Assembly: GCF_900128495.1 (NCBI RefSeq)
Contig: NZ_LT635801.1
Span: 3,002,691 to 3,066,690 of the forward strand
Direction of reading: 5' to 3'
Length of the DNA: 64,000 bases
Source of the DNA: Bacteroides ilei
Lineage (GTDB): Bacteria > Bacteroidota > Bacteroidia > Bacteroidales > Bacteroidaceae
The translations under genes and the position numbers were made by a program. Under the pieces are notes generated by a model. The model saw only the letters and a list, made by a program, of their open reading frames with translations. It was not told where the DNA came from and made no database searches. Below, one piece after another: positions 42,641 through 52,103 of the stretch. Within the stretch, counting starts at the first letter, position 1. Each line of letters begins with the position of its first letter.

Positions 42641-44014
42641 TTATTCTGTTACTTCAACTCCTTTCAGGGTAGCCGAACTGCTTTCAGTTATTTTTACTTT
42701 GACAAAATCTCCGATACGGTGGGTTCCCCGGTCGAATACGACCACTTTGTTTTGTTCTGTACGACCGAAGAGCTGTTCCTTCGACCGTTTGGATACGCCT
42801 TCCACCAGAACCTCAAAGGTCTTACCTATATCCTTGGCATTGCTTTCGGCCGAAAGCTGGTTCTGGAGTTCGATCATTTCATTCAGTCGCCTGATCTTCA
42901 CTTCTTCCGGAATGTCATCAGGTAAATGCTTGGATGCATAGGTTCCCGGGCGTTCCGAATACTTGAACATGAAGGCTGAATCATAGGCACATTCACGCAT
43001 CAGTGAAAGTGACATCTGGTGGTCTTCTTCCGTTTCCGAATGATAGCCGGTGAACATATCCGTACTCAGACCACAGTCTGGGATGATGCGACGGATTGCA
43101 GCTACCCTTTCCAGGTACCATTCACGGGTATATTTACGGTTCATGAGTTTCAGTATACGGCTGCTTCCGCTCTGTACCGGAAGATGGATGTGCTTGCATA
43201 CATTCGGGACGTCCGCAATTACATGCAGGGTTTCATCGCTCATGTCTTTCGGGTGTGAGGTGGTGAATCGTATACGCATTTCGGGTACGGCTTCTGCTAC
43301 GGTACGTAGAAGCATCGGAAAGGTGACTACTTCCCCATCCTTTTCAAAGCGGTAGGAATTGACATTCTGTCCCAATAGGGTCACTTCCTTATAGCCTTTT
43401 TGTCGGAGGTCGTGCACTTCGTTCAGAATACTTTCCACATCACGGCTCCGTTCACGGCCGCGGGTATAGGGAACGATGCAGTAATGACAGAAGTTATTGC
43501 ATCCCCGCATGATGGATACGAATCCTGAAATGTGGTTGCCGCATATCCGTGACGGTATTACGTCCCGATAAGTTTCGGTTGTGGAAAGCTCCACATTGAT
43601 GGCTTTCTCTCCCGCTTCAACCGATGCTATCAGGTCGGGCAAGGTCAGGTATGCGTCCGGTCCTGCCACCAGATCCACGTGATGATTCTCGATCAGATCA
43701 TTTTTCACCCGTTCGGCCATACATCCCAATACACCTACAATCAACGGTTTATGCTTTTTTCTCAGGGAATGGAAAAATTCCAGGCGGTTCAGGATTTTCT
43801 GTTCGGCATTGTCGCGTATGGAACAGGTATTCATGAATACGGCATCGGCTTCCTCCAGATTGTCGCAAGGGGAATAGCCTGCCATCTGCATGATGGATGC
43901 GATAACTTCACTGTCGGCTACGTTCATCTGGCAGCCGTAAGTTTCTATAAACAGCTTCTTTGATTCTGGTTCGGTTGCGGATTTAAAGTCCGTTCCCGGA
44001 TGTTGGTTTGTCAT
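42641..44014 (-). CDS. miaB: tRNA-2-methylthio-N6-dimethylallyladenosine synthase (MiaB)
   Basis: Radical SAM methylthiotransferase acting on A37 of tRNAs. 457 residues. The N-terminal UPF0004 domain has FIETYGCQMNVADSEVIAS, VFMNTCSIRDNAEQKILNRL and VGVLGCMAERVK (three cluster Cys). The radical SAM motif is CxxxCxxC in IMRGCNNFCHYCIVPYTRGR. A TRAM domain ends the protein (about 390-455, GKTFEVLVEGVSKRSKEQLF). Confidence 0.97.
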   Translation of the reverse strand: MTNQHPGTDFKSATEPESKKLFIETYGCQMNVADSEVIASIMQMAGYSPCDNLEEADAVFMNTCSIRDNAEQKILNRLEFFHSLRKKHKPLIVGVLGCMAERVKNDLIENHHVDLVAGPDAYLTLPDLIASVEAGEKAINVELSTTETYRDVIPSRICGNHISGFVSIMRGCNNFCHYCIVPYTRGRERSRDVESILNEVHDLRQKGYKEVTLLGQNVNSYRFEKDGEVVTFPMLLRTVAEAVPEMRIRFTTSHPKDMSDETLHVIADVPNVCKHIHLPVQSGSSRILKLMNRKYTREWYLERVAAIRRIIPDCGLSTDMFTGYHSETEEDHQMSLSLMRECAYDSAFMFKYSERPGTYASKHLPDDIPEEVKIRRLNEMIELQNQLSAESNAKDIGKTFEVLVEGVSKRSKEQLFGRTEQNKVVVFDRGTHRIGDFVKVKITESSSATLKGVEVTE

Positions 44015-44047
44015 ATTGTTATGTTATTATTTAATAAATTTCGGATG

Positions 44048-44055
44048 CAAAGATA
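44048..44055 (-). promoter_or_regulatory. miaB: -7 box for miaB
   Basis: TATCTTTG on the minus strand, 33 bp upstream of the miaB start. Confidence 0.6.
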
Positions 44056-44097
44056 CGGGTTTATCGGCTAAAATCTATGTTATGTTATATTTATTAG

Positions 44098-44105
44098 TAT
44101 CTTTG
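44098..44105 (+). promoter_or_regulatory. -7 box for the small membrane protein
   Basis: TATCTTTG, 28 bp upstream of the ATG at 44134; divergent with the miaB promoter. Confidence 0.6.
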
Positions 44106-44133
44106 AACAGAACCTTAACATTTTAATAACCTT

Positions 44134-44499
44134 ATGAGTGATATAATTCCCATACTTGTTTTTGTTTTGATAGCCGGATTATCTGTATATCAGAGTTATA
44201 TGAAAAACCAGCGGAAACGGGTCGGGAAGATGTCTCCTCGGAAGCCGGCGGAGCAACATGTTCCGGAAGGAGGAGAAGAGGTGGTTCTGGTCCGGGGGCA
44301 GAGGGTATCGGGTTCTGATAAGGAAAGTGTTGCACTTGGTCCTACAGTTCCTGGAGAGAAGAAAATGAGGAAGATGCCCGAACGGCCTTCCCGGGAAATA
44401 CAGTCTGTGGATGATCATAAGAAGATAAGGCTGGACAGTCCGTCGGATGCACGTCGTGCCTTTATTTATTCGGAAATATTCAACCGGAAGTATGAATAG
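44134..44499 (+). CDS. hypothetical single-pass membrane protein
   Basis: 121 residues. One N-terminal transmembrane helix (about 3-21, DIIPILVFVLIAGLSVYQSY) is followed by a highly charged, probably disordered cytoplasmic stretch and a conserved-looking tail, DSPSDARRAFIYSEIFNRKY. No known domain. It has its own promoter and sits 63 bp before the CoA-transferase start. Confidence 0.8.
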   Translation: MSDIIPILVFVLIAGLSVYQSYMKNQRKRVGKMSPRKPAEQHVPEGGEEVVLVRGQRVSGSDKESVALGPTVPGEKKMRKMPERPSREIQSVDDHKKIRLDSPSDARRAFIYSEIFNRKYE

Positions 44500-44562
44500 T
44501 GATACCGAAATTTCATTTTGATACTAATATCTGTAAAACTAAACATAAAAAACCTTTATACT

Positions 44563-46059
44563 ATGAGTTACAACTTCATGACGGCAGCAGAAGCTGCCAG
44601 CCTCATCAAAGATGGCGATATAATTGCCCTGAGCGGTTTTACTCCGGCCGGCAGTCCTAAGGCTGTTACTGCAGCTTTGGCGGTACAGGCTGAGGAGAAA
44701 CATGCGAAGGGCGAATCTTTTCAGGTAGGCATTATTACAGGAGCGTCTACGGGTGATTCTTGTGACGGTATTCTGGCGCGTGCGCATGCTATCAGGTTCC
44801 GTGCGCCTTATACTACGAACGTGGATTTCCGCAAGGCTGTCAATAATGGGGAGATCAATTATACGGATATCCATCTTTCTCAGGTTGCCCAACGTTTGCG
44901 TTCCGGTTTTTTGGGACATGTGAATACGGCGATTATAGAGGCTTGTGAACTGACCGCCGACGGACGTATTTTCCTGACGGCAGGGGTAGGTATTTCGCCT
45001 ACAATCGTACGTCTGGCCGATAAGGTAATCATAGAGTTGAATGCGGCTCATAGTAAGAGGATGATCGGCATGCACGACTTGTATGAGATGGAACGGCCAC
45101 CGTTCCGGCGTCCGATACCGATTGTACATCCAAGCGACCGTATCGGCCTTCCTTATATTCAGGTGGATCCTTCGAAAATTGTCGGAGTGGTTGAGGTCAA
45201 TTTGCCGGATGAAGCCCGTGGCTTCAGTGAACCTGATCCCATTACTGATAAGATCGGCCGGAATGTGGCTGAATTCCTTGCGGCAGATATGAAGCGTGGC
45301 ATTATACCTTCGACATTTCTGCCGTTGCAGTCGGGAGTAGGAAATATCGCGAATGCGGTGTTGAGTGCGTTAGGTAAAGACCAGAATATCCCTCCGTTCG
45401 AGATGTATACGGAAGTTATCCAGAATTCTGTAATCAAGCTGATCAAGGAAGGAAGAATCAAGTTCGGTAGTACATGTTCTCTGACTGTTACCAATGATTG
45501 CCTTCAGGACATTTATGATAATATGGATTTCTTCCGTCATAAACTAGTGCTTCGTCCTTCCGAAATATCCAATTGTCCGGAAGTGGTGCGCCGTCTTGGT
45601 GTCATTTCCATGAATACCGCTATTGAAGCTGATATTTATGGTAATGTGAACTCTACGCATATTTGTGGAACTAAGATGATGAATGGTATCGGAGGTTCGG
45701 GAGACTTTACCCGCAGTGCCTATATTTCTATTTTCTCTTGCCCGTCGACAGCTAAAGGCGGTTGTATCAGTTCCATTGTACCGATGGTTTCACATCTGGA
45801 TCATAGTGAACATTCGGTTAATGTGATTATTACCGAGCAGGGTGTAGCCGATTTACGTGGAAAGAGTCCGATGGAGCGTGCCAAGACTGTAATCGAGAAT
45901 TGTGCCCATCCTGACTATAAACAGCTGTTATGGGATTATCTGAAGATTTCAAACAAGGGACAGACATGGCACAGTCTGTCGGCGGCTTTGGGAATGCACC
46001 AAGTCTTTCTGAGGAAAGGGGATATGCGCCTGACAGATTGGAGTGAATTTGACCACTAA
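44563..46059 (+). CDS. acetyl-CoA hydrolase/CoA-transferase family protein (succinyl-CoA transferase type)
   Basis: Cytoplasmic CoA-transferase of the acetyl-CoA hydrolase/Cat1 family, 498 residues from the ATG at 44563 (MSYNFMTAAEAASLIKDGDI). The frame is open from 44518 but the family begins here. Motifs are ALSGFTPAGSPKAVTAALA near the N-terminus, STFLPLQSGVGNIANAVL, HICGTKMMNGIGGSGDFTRS and ITEQGVADLRGKSPMERAK. In Bacteroides such enzymes couple succinate, propionate or acetate with CoA during succinate-propionate fermentation; the exact acyl pair is not readable. It ends in a strong terminator. Confidence 0.92.
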   Translation: MSYNFMTAAEAASLIKDGDIIALSGFTPAGSPKAVTAALAVQAEEKHAKGESFQVGIITGASTGDSCDGILARAHAIRFRAPYTTNVDFRKAVNNGEINYTDIHLSQVAQRLRSGFLGHVNTAIIEACELTADGRIFLTAGVGISPTIVRLADKVIIELNAAHSKRMIGMHDLYEMERPPFRRPIPIVHPSDRIGLPYIQVDPSKIVGVVEVNLPDEARGFSEPDPITDKIGRNVAEFLAADMKRGIIPSTFLPLQSGVGNIANAVLSALGKDQNIPPFEMYTEVIQNSVIKLIKEGRIKFGSTCSLTVTNDCLQDIYDNMDFFRHKLVLRPSEISNCPEVVRRLGVISMNTAIEADIYGNVNSTHICGTKMMNGIGGSGDFTRSAYISIFSCPSTAKGGCISSIVPMVSHLDHSEHSVNVIITEQGVADLRGKSPMERAKTVIENCAHPDYKQLLWDYLKISNKGQTWHSLSAALGMHQVFLRKGDMRLTDWSEFDH

Positions 46060-46087
46060 TTGTTCAAATAGATTTAATTGTTGACCG

Positions 46088-46126
46088 ACTTATCACCTGA
46101 TGTGTTTCAGGTGATAAGTTTTTTTA
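46088..46126 (+). terminator. intrinsic terminator after the CoA-transferase gene
   Basis: A perfect 13-bp stem ACTTATCACCTGA (46088-46100) / TCAGGTGATAAGT (46107-46119), 6-nt loop, then a run of seven T. The A+T-rich rest of the gap up to the IS (46127-46271) shows nothing further. Confidence 0.9.
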
Positions 46127-46271
46127 TGCCATTTGATGGAATTATATTGTTCATAATTATTGTGATAAAATTATTTAAATCTGTTCTAATTATTCCCTTA
46201 ATTTATTGTATATAAGTAATATATATTTATTGAACAAGATGTTGAAATCTTATTCACATATTTCGGTTTAT

Positions 46272-46280
46272 GGTTAATAT
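46272..46280. repeat. target-site duplication, left copy
   Basis: GGTTAATAT directly outside the left inverted repeat of the IS; an identical copy lies at 47591-47599. Confidence 0.8.
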
Positions 46281-47590
46281 CACTACTGTCCACTAAAAAT
46301 GGACAAGGTTAAAAATTAAATAAATTCGATTCACTTGAATCATATCGGTCTTTGACATTTTTGAAATTCGATTTGTCAAACAAGTCACTGAGATGTGTTT
46401 TGTCAGTTAGAGAAATTCCGAGAATTTGGAGAACTTCATAGATGCTGCGTTCTAATTTCATATCGTGTTGGACTATTGCTACTAGGCAGTAAGTGATTAT
46501 CGCACAATAGATTTGTATGCGTACAGCGTTTTCCGATGTTCCCCAAAACTTCTTAATTCTGAGGTGTTGTTTTATCCATTTGAAGAACAGTTCAACACTC
46601 CATCTGTTTCGATAAAGCGATGATATTAACTCCGCAGATGCATTAAGATTATTCGTCAGAAAGATGTATCGTGTACCGTCTTCAGGATTCTCAACGATGA
46701 GTTTTCTAAGTTCTTCGGGGTAATCCTTAGAACTTTTATAAACCGTAAAGCAGCCGATTACATCCGAAACTACACCTTCCGGCAATCTTCGTTTCCAGGT
46801 TTTAGGCTTGATCCGTACATTTGTTTTGGCTCGTACAACGAAGAAAGCGCCTATACGATTTATTGTATTAAGGTTGCTGAAATCGTTATACCCTCGGTCG
46901 AATATGTAATGCGCTCCTGATTCGTATGGAATCTCAGACATAGCCTTTGAATCGTGAATATTGGCAGATGTAATATGCACAAATGCAGGTACTTCCGCTT
47001 CAATATCGTAGAGCGTATGCAACTTTATTCCGCCTTTATGTTTGCGAAATTTAGCCCACTCAAACACTGACAGGCACAGATCAATCGTTGTAGAGTCAAA
47101 TGCATAAACATGACCGTCAAGTTCGAATATTTTATTGATTCTACGCTTGCGAGCCTCGGCAATCATGAATGTTGCGTACTCTTCGAAGATGCGGTAGTTA
47201 CGTTGCTCATTAGCCTTACTAAGATTGCTCCGAGTTACAGACTTCCCGATTCCTAGATGGTAAAGTTTTCCAGCATGAGCTTCCATAGCCACAATCAAAT
47301 CTCTGAGACTCTCTCGATTAGATAGCTGACCGAACATCATCGTAAGTAGTTGATTCCAACAGGTATAGCTTTTGATATATTTATCGCCTTCATACTTTGT
47401 AACGATACGATTGAATTTACTTCGGTCAAGGAACTTAACTAATTGGGCAAAAATATATGGGTCTTTATGCATAACGGTCTGAAAATTACCACAAAAGTAA
47501 ATTCAAATCCGTTCTCTCCAAAATCCCCTATAACAAATTGAATTTCAATAATTTCAAGGAACTTCTATGATTTTTTAGTGGACACTAATG
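46281..47590 (-). mobile_element. complete IS4-type insertion sequence, 1310 bp
   Basis: The ends are imperfect inverted repeats: left (46281 inward) CACTACTGTCCACTAAAAAT, right (47590 inward) CATTAGTGTCCACTAAAAAA. They match at 17 of the first 19 positions and are flanked by a 9-bp direct repeat GGTTAATAT. It carries one transposase gene on the minus strand. Inserted between the CoA-transferase terminator and the promoter of the tricorn-like protease. Confidence 0.88.
46309..47472 (-). CDS. IS4-family transposase
   Basis: DDE transposase of 387 residues. The N-terminal DUF4372-type domain starts MHKDPYIFAQLVKFLDRSKF and contains TCWNQLLTMMFGQLSNRESL. Catalytic residues are in YAFDSTTIDLCLSVFEWAKF (first Asp), HYIFDRGYNDFSNL (second Asp) and RNRWSVELFFKWIKQHLRIK, the IS4 YREK-type region with the Glu. 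The frame is intact and full length, so the element may be active. Confidence 0.95.
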   Translation of the reverse strand: MHKDPYIFAQLVKFLDRSKFNRIVTKYEGDKYIKSYTCWNQLLTMMFGQLSNRESLRDLIVAMEAHAGKLYHLGIGKSVTRSNLSKANEQRNYRIFEEYATFMIAEARKRRINKIFELDGHVYAFDSTTIDLCLSVFEWAKFRKHKGGIKLHTLYDIEAEVPAFVHITSANIHDSKAMSEIPYESGAHYIFDRGYNDFSNLNTINRIGAFFVVRAKTNVRIKPKTWKRRLPEGVVSDVIGCFTVYKSSKDYPEELRKLIVENPEDGTRYIFLTNNLNASAELISSLYRNRWSVELFFKWIKQHLRIKKFWGTSENAVRIQIYCAIITYCLVAIVQHDMKLERSIYEVLQILGISLTDKTHLSDLFDKSNFKNVKDRYDSSESNLFNF

Positions 47591-47599
47591 GGTTAATAT
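47591..47599. repeat. target-site duplication, right copy
   Basis: GGTTAATAT, identical to 46272-46280. Confidence 0.8.
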
Positions 47600-47643
47600 A
47601 GAAAAATCTATATTTCAGGGTATCCTGTTAAACTATAAATGAA

Positions 47644-47651
47644 TAACTTTG
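47644..47651 (+). promoter_or_regulatory. -7 box for the tricorn-like protease
   Basis: TAACTTTG, 29 bp upstream of the ATG and 53 bp inside the right flank of the IS. The promoter core therefore survived the insertion, but any site further upstream was displaced. Confidence 0.55.
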
Positions 47652-47680
47652 CTTGTGATAAGAGATTAAGTTTTTGAGTT

Positions 47681-50600
47681 ATGAAAAAGGAATTTTGTTT
47701 TATGGTACTTGCGGCAGGACTGACCGTTCCTGTGCATGCGGATGAAGCTCGTCTGCTTCGTTTCCCTTCTACCAATGGAACCGATGTGGTGTTCACTTAT
47801 GCTGGTGACTTGTATCGTGCTCCATTGTCGGGCGGTGAGGCACAGCGTCTGACTTCTCATGTGGGGTATGAGATTTTTCCCCATTATTCTCCTGACGGTA
47901 AATCGATTGCTTTTACGGGACAGTATGACGGTAATACGGAAGTGTATCTGATGCCGGCTGACGGTGGAGAACCGCAGCGCCTGACTTATACGTCTACGAA
48001 CAGCCGTGATGATTTGGGAGACCGTATGGGGCCGAATAACATTGTCATGACCTGGTCGCGCGACGGTAAGGAGGTTGTTTACCGTAACCGTATCGGAGAT
48101 AGTTTTCAGGGTAAACTTTGGATGGTAGGCAAGGAGGGGGGTATGCCCGAAGCACTTCCATTGCCTGAAGGAGGGTTCTGTTCTTATTCTCCGGATGGGA
48201 AGAAGTTGGCTTATAACCGTGTTTTCCGTGAATTCCGTAGCTGGAAATATTATCGTGGAGGTATGGCTGACGATATCTGGATTTATGATACCGAAGCCAA
48301 GAAGGTGACTAACGTAACCAATAATGTGGCTCAGGATATTTTCCCGATGTGGATAGGGGACGAAATTTTCTTTGCGTCCGACCGTGACATGACGATGAAT
48401 CTGTTTGTTTATAATACCAAAACCGGGCAGACAGAGAAGGTTACGGAGTATACCGATTACGATGTGAAATTCCCGAGTTCGGACGGAAAGACCATTGTAT
48501 ATGAACATGGAGGTTACCTTTACCGTTTGGACCCGAAAACCCGTAAATCTGAGCAGATTCATATTACTTTGAACGGAGAAAATGTATATGCCCGTACAGA
48601 ACAGAAGCATGTTTCTGATAATTTGACAGCTGTAAGTCTGTCACCTAATGGAAAACGTCTGGCTGTAACTGCCCGGGGGGAAGTCTTTGACGTTCCGGTT
48701 TCAAAAGGAGTTACCCGCAATATCACCCGTACTCCAGGAGCACATGAAAGGAATGCCGACTGGTCGGGTGACGGTAAATACATTGCCTATATTTCTGACC
48801 GTACCGGTGAAACCGAAATATGGCTTGAACCAGCAGAAGGGGGAGAACCTGTGCAGCTGACTAAAGATAATGATACTTATATCCGTAGTTTCGGGTGGAG
48901 CCCTGATAGTAAAATGATTCTGTATACTGACCGTAAGAACCGTATTGTTATGGTTGATGTGGCTTCTAAGACCAAGAAAGTGTTGATGCAGAATCCTGAA
49001 GCCGAATTCCGGGATGTTGCTTTCTCTTCCGACAGCCAATGGATTACATATACAAAACCGGCTTCGAATGATATGTCGGTAGTATATATCTATAACTTGA
49101 AGTCGGGTAAGGAATATGCAGTGACGGAAAAATGGTACAACTCTTCCGAGCCTACATTCAGTTCTGATGGAAAATACTTGATATTCAGCTCAGATAGAGA
49201 TTTCAATCCTATTTATGGACGCCTGGAATGGAATCATGTGTATACTCGTATGGGTGGTATCTATCTGGTTCCTCTGGCTCAATCCACTCCGTCTCCGTTC
49301 CTGGCTGAAGACGTCGCAGGGACAGATACAGAAGAAGAAACAGCGGTTGCGGCAGACAAGAAGAAGGGCAGCAAGGAAGAAAATGCCGGAATGAAGGTTG
49401 ATACAGACAATATGTATGCCCGTATCATCAAACTTCCGTTAGATGCCGACAACTATTATAATTTTTATTCGGACGGAAAGACTATATGGTATCAAAGCAA
49501 AGGGGATGTTCATGCTTTTGACCTGGATAGTCAGAAGGACGAACTGGTTGTAGAAAATGCTATGCTGGCAGGAAATTCCGGTTCGGATAATGTGGTCTAT
49601 TTCCAGAAGAATAAGTTGTATGTATCTAAGTTCTCTACCGGAAAAACCACTTTGAAAGATCCGGTCGACTTGTCGGACATGGTGGCCACCATTGACTACA
49701 ATCAGGAATGGGCACAGATCTTTGATGAAGCTTGGAGAGCCTATCGTGACGGATTCTATCTGGAGAATATGCATGGAGTAGACTGGAAAGCAATTAAGGC
49801 CAAGTATCAGGTTCTGGTTCCATATGCCAAGACGCGTTTCGACCTGAATTATATTATCAGTGAGATGATCGGTGAATTGGCTTGCGGTCATGCTTATGTC
49901 AATCCGGGTGAATGTAAACGTGCGGAACGTATTCCGATGGGATTGTTGGGAGCGGAACTGAGCCGTGATAAAAGCGGATATTACCGTATTGACAGAATTA
50001 TTCCGGGAGCACCTTATAGCAAGAGCTTACGTTCGCCGTTGGCTGAAGTTGGTCTGAATATCCATGAAGGAGACTATATCACCGCTATTGACGGCGTATC
50101 GACTGCTACAGTGGACAATATCTATAAACTGTTGATAGGTAAAGCTGATGTTCTTACAGAGCTTACAGTCAATACACAGGCAGCCGACGGAGGACGTAAA
50201 GTGGTGGTTACGCCTACCGATAATGAATATCCGCTATATCACTACAATTGGGTGCAGAAGAATTTGAAACGGGTAGAAGAAGCGACACAGGGTCGGGTAG
50301 GATATATCTATATTCCTGATATGGGTCCTGAAGGATTGAATGAATTTGCCCGTTACTTCTATCCTCAACTTGATAAGGAAGCGTTGATTATTGATGACCG
50401 TGCCAACGGTGGCGGAAACGTTTCTCCTATGATTATTGAGCGTTTGCTCCGTAAGCCATATCGTATGACCATGTATCGTACTTCGAGCAAGAACGGGACT
50501 ATTCCCGACGCTACCCAGTATGGTCCGAAGGTTTTGTTGATTAATAAGTATTCAGCATCTGACGGTGACTTGTTCCCATGGAGTTTCAAGGCCAATAAAC

Positions 50601-50908
50601 TTGGAACAGTGATCGGTACCCGTACGTGGGGTGGTATTATCGGTATCAGCGGTTCTTTGCCCTACATGGACGGTACAGATATCCGTGTTCCGTTCTTTAC
50701 CAATTATGATGCAAATACCGGTCAGTGGATTGTTGAAAACCATGGTGTAGATCCGGATATCCTGATTGACAATGATCCGGTCAAGGAACAGATGGGAGAG
50801 GACCAACAGCTTGAAAAGGCTATAGAGGTAGCTTTGGAACAGTTAAAAGACCGTAAGCCGTTGCCTAAGACACCGGCTCCCCGTACGTTCAAGGATTTGG
50901 GTTTATAA
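47681..50908 (+). CDS. tricorn-like S41 family serine protease, periplasmic
   Basis: Large exported peptidase of 1075 residues. A signal peptide (MKKEFCFMVLAAGLTVPVHA) leads into two TolB-type beta-propellers (about 25-550) with repeats such as FPHYSPDGKSIAFTGQYDGN, DWSGDGKYIAYISDRTGETE and EPTFSSDGKYLIFSSDRDF. An acidic low-complexity linker follows (about 545-570), then the tricorn C1 region, a PDZ domain (about 760-850) and the S41 catalytic domain with LIIDDRANGGGNVSPMIIER and INKYSASDGDLFPWSFK (nucleophile Ser about 960) and the late GTRTWGGIIGISG. It probably digests peptides in the periplasm. Single-gene unit with its own promoter and terminator. Confidence 0.93.
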   Translation: MKKEFCFMVLAAGLTVPVHADEARLLRFPSTNGTDVVFTYAGDLYRAPLSGGEAQRLTSHVGYEIFPHYSPDGKSIAFTGQYDGNTEVYLMPADGGEPQRLTYTSTNSRDDLGDRMGPNNIVMTWSRDGKEVVYRNRIGDSFQGKLWMVGKEGGMPEALPLPEGGFCSYSPDGKKLAYNRVFREFRSWKYYRGGMADDIWIYDTEAKKVTNVTNNVAQDIFPMWIGDEIFFASDRDMTMNLFVYNTKTGQTEKVTEYTDYDVKFPSSDGKTIVYEHGGYLYRLDPKTRKSEQIHITLNGENVYARTEQKHVSDNLTAVSLSPNGKRLAVTARGEVFDVPVSKGVTRNITRTPGAHERNADWSGDGKYIAYISDRTGETEIWLEPAEGGEPVQLTKDNDTYIRSFGWSPDSKMILYTDRKNRIVMVDVASKTKKVLMQNPEAEFRDVAFSSDSQWITYTKPASNDMSVVYIYNLKSGKEYAVTEKWYNSSEPTFSSDGKYLIFSSDRDFNPIYGRLEWNHVYTRMGGIYLVPLAQSTPSPFLAEDVAGTDTEEETAVAADKKKGSKEENAGMKVDTDNMYARIIKLPLDADNYYNFYSDGKTIWYQSKGDVHAFDLDSQKDELVVENAMLAGNSGSDNVVYFQKNKLYVSKFSTGKTTLKDPVDLSDMVATIDYNQEWAQIFDEAWRAYRDGFYLENMHGVDWKAIKAKYQVLVPYAKTRFDLNYIISEMIGELACGHAYVNPGECKRAERIPMGLLGAELSRDKSGYYRIDRIIPGAPYSKSLRSPLAEVGLNIHEGDYITAIDGVSTATVDNIYKLLIGKADVLTELTVNTQAADGGRKVVVTPTDNEYPLYHYNWVQKNLKRVEEATQGRVGYIYIPDMGPEGLNEFARYFYPQLDKEALIIDDRANGGGNVSPMIIERLLRKPYRMTMYRTSSKNGTIPDATQYGPKVLLINKYSASDGDLFPWSFKANKLGTVIGTRTWGGIIGISGSLPYMDGTDIRVPFFTNYDANTGQWIVENHGVDPDILIDNDPVKEQMGEDQQLEKAIEVALEQLKDRKPLPKTPAPRTFKDLGL

Positions 50909-50935
50909 ATATGTCTTATAGATAGACAATATGAG

Positions 50936-50977
50936 AAATCCCCGGATGGATATTATGTATTCCAACCGGGGATTTTT
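50936..50977. terminator. terminator between the protease and the galactan operon
   Basis: The stem AAATCCCCGG (50936-50945) / CCGGGGATTT (50966-50975), loop 20 nt, is followed by TT on the plus strand and preceded by A's. It can serve both convergent transcripts. Confidence 0.7.
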
Positions 50978-51004
50978 ATGTATGGACAGGGATTATGTGA
51001 AATC

Positions 51005-52081
51005 TTATTTTGTGAAAGCATCCATGATAGGGGTAGGTTTTCCGTCCTTGAATGCTCCCATATCATATCCGCCGTTCCATCCGGACGATTCCGGTTCCCA
51101 GTAAAAGACACCGGCACAGTCTTTGATCTGGCGCGCACCGTCCATAAATTCCTTCAGAACCTGAGGTGATTCGGCTGAAGGTTGTTTGACGCCGACTTCG
51201 GCAATCATAACCTTTACACCGTATTTCTTTGCCCATTCTTCAGTATGTGTCAATGCCAGACGGTTCATTTCCTGCCATGTCTTGTCCGGATTGGTCTGCG
51301 GATAATGTGATAATCCTATCATATCCATTTTTCCTCCATTTTCTTTGAATTGGTCAAACCACCATGTCTGGTCATCCCAGGCATTATCGATATGGATGAT
51401 AACGATAGAGTGGGGGAATACAGCCTTTACAGCATCGTATCCGGCATTTACATACCCTACCAGATTCTTGAAGTTTTTAGGGTATTTTATATGTTCACTG
51501 GTCGAATTCTGTCCTTTTACATCTTTTTCCTTGACATCGTAAGCTGCACCGCTCAGATTTACGTTTTCATCCCACAATAGTCCCGGACGGATTTCGTTTC
51601 CGACTTGTACCCATTGTGGGGTAATTCCTTTTGCTTTCAGTGCTTTCAGTATGTCTTGGGTATGGGTAGCCAAAGCTGTCTTGATTTCTTCAAAAGATTT
51701 GTCTTTCCAGGCTTTAGGTTTGAATTGCTGGCCGGGATCTGCCCACGAATCACTATAATGAAAATCAATCATGATAGGCATTCCCAATTTGTGGGCCCGT
51801 TCTGCTTTTTCCAATACATCTTCTTTTCCGTTCCAACCGTCTTTAGGGTCGACCCATACGCGTAGGCGGATGGCATTTACTCCCAATTCCTTCATCAACG
51901 CCGTACATTCGCGTTCTTCTCCTTGATAGTTGTAGAATTTTTCTCCTCTGGCTTCCATTTCCGTTATCCAGCTGATATCAGCCCCTACAGCGAAGGAAGG
52001 AGTTTCTGGAGTATCCTGTGCATAGCTTTTAAACATAGCCAGTACTCCTAATGCCAGTGTCATCAGATAATGTCTTTTCAT
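51005..52081 (-). CDS. GH53 arabinogalactan endo-beta-1,4-galactanase, secreted
   Basis: Endo-galactanase cleaving beta-1,4-galactan side chains (pectic type I arabinogalactan). 358 residues. The signal peptide is MKRHYLMTLALGVLAMFKSYA with no lipobox Cys, so the product is periplasmic or released. GH53 markers are VGADISWITEMEARGEKFYN, INAIRLRVWVDPKDGW-type sequence (here VNAIRLRVWVDPKDGWNGKE), DFHYSDSWADPGQQ, acid/base Glu about 163 in WVQVGNEIRPG and nucleophile Glu about 295 in VMIAEVGVKQ. Third gene of the GH53-GH2-GH53 row. Confidence 0.95.
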   Translation of the reverse strand: MKRHYLMTLALGVLAMFKSYAQDTPETPSFAVGADISWITEMEARGEKFYNYQGEERECTALMKELGVNAIRLRVWVDPKDGWNGKEDVLEKAERAHKLGMPIMIDFHYSDSWADPGQQFKPKAWKDKSFEEIKTALATHTQDILKALKAKGITPQWVQVGNEIRPGLLWDENVNLSGAAYDVKEKDVKGQNSTSEHIKYPKNFKNLVGYVNAGYDAVKAVFPHSIVIIHIDNAWDDQTWWFDQFKENGGKMDMIGLSHYPQTNPDKTWQEMNRLALTHTEEWAKKYGVKVMIAEVGVKQPSAESPQVLKEFMDGARQIKDCAGVFYWEPESSGWNGGYDMGAFKDGKPTPIMDAFTK

Positions 52082-52103
52082 GCTTTGTAATGATTAAGGT
52101 TCG

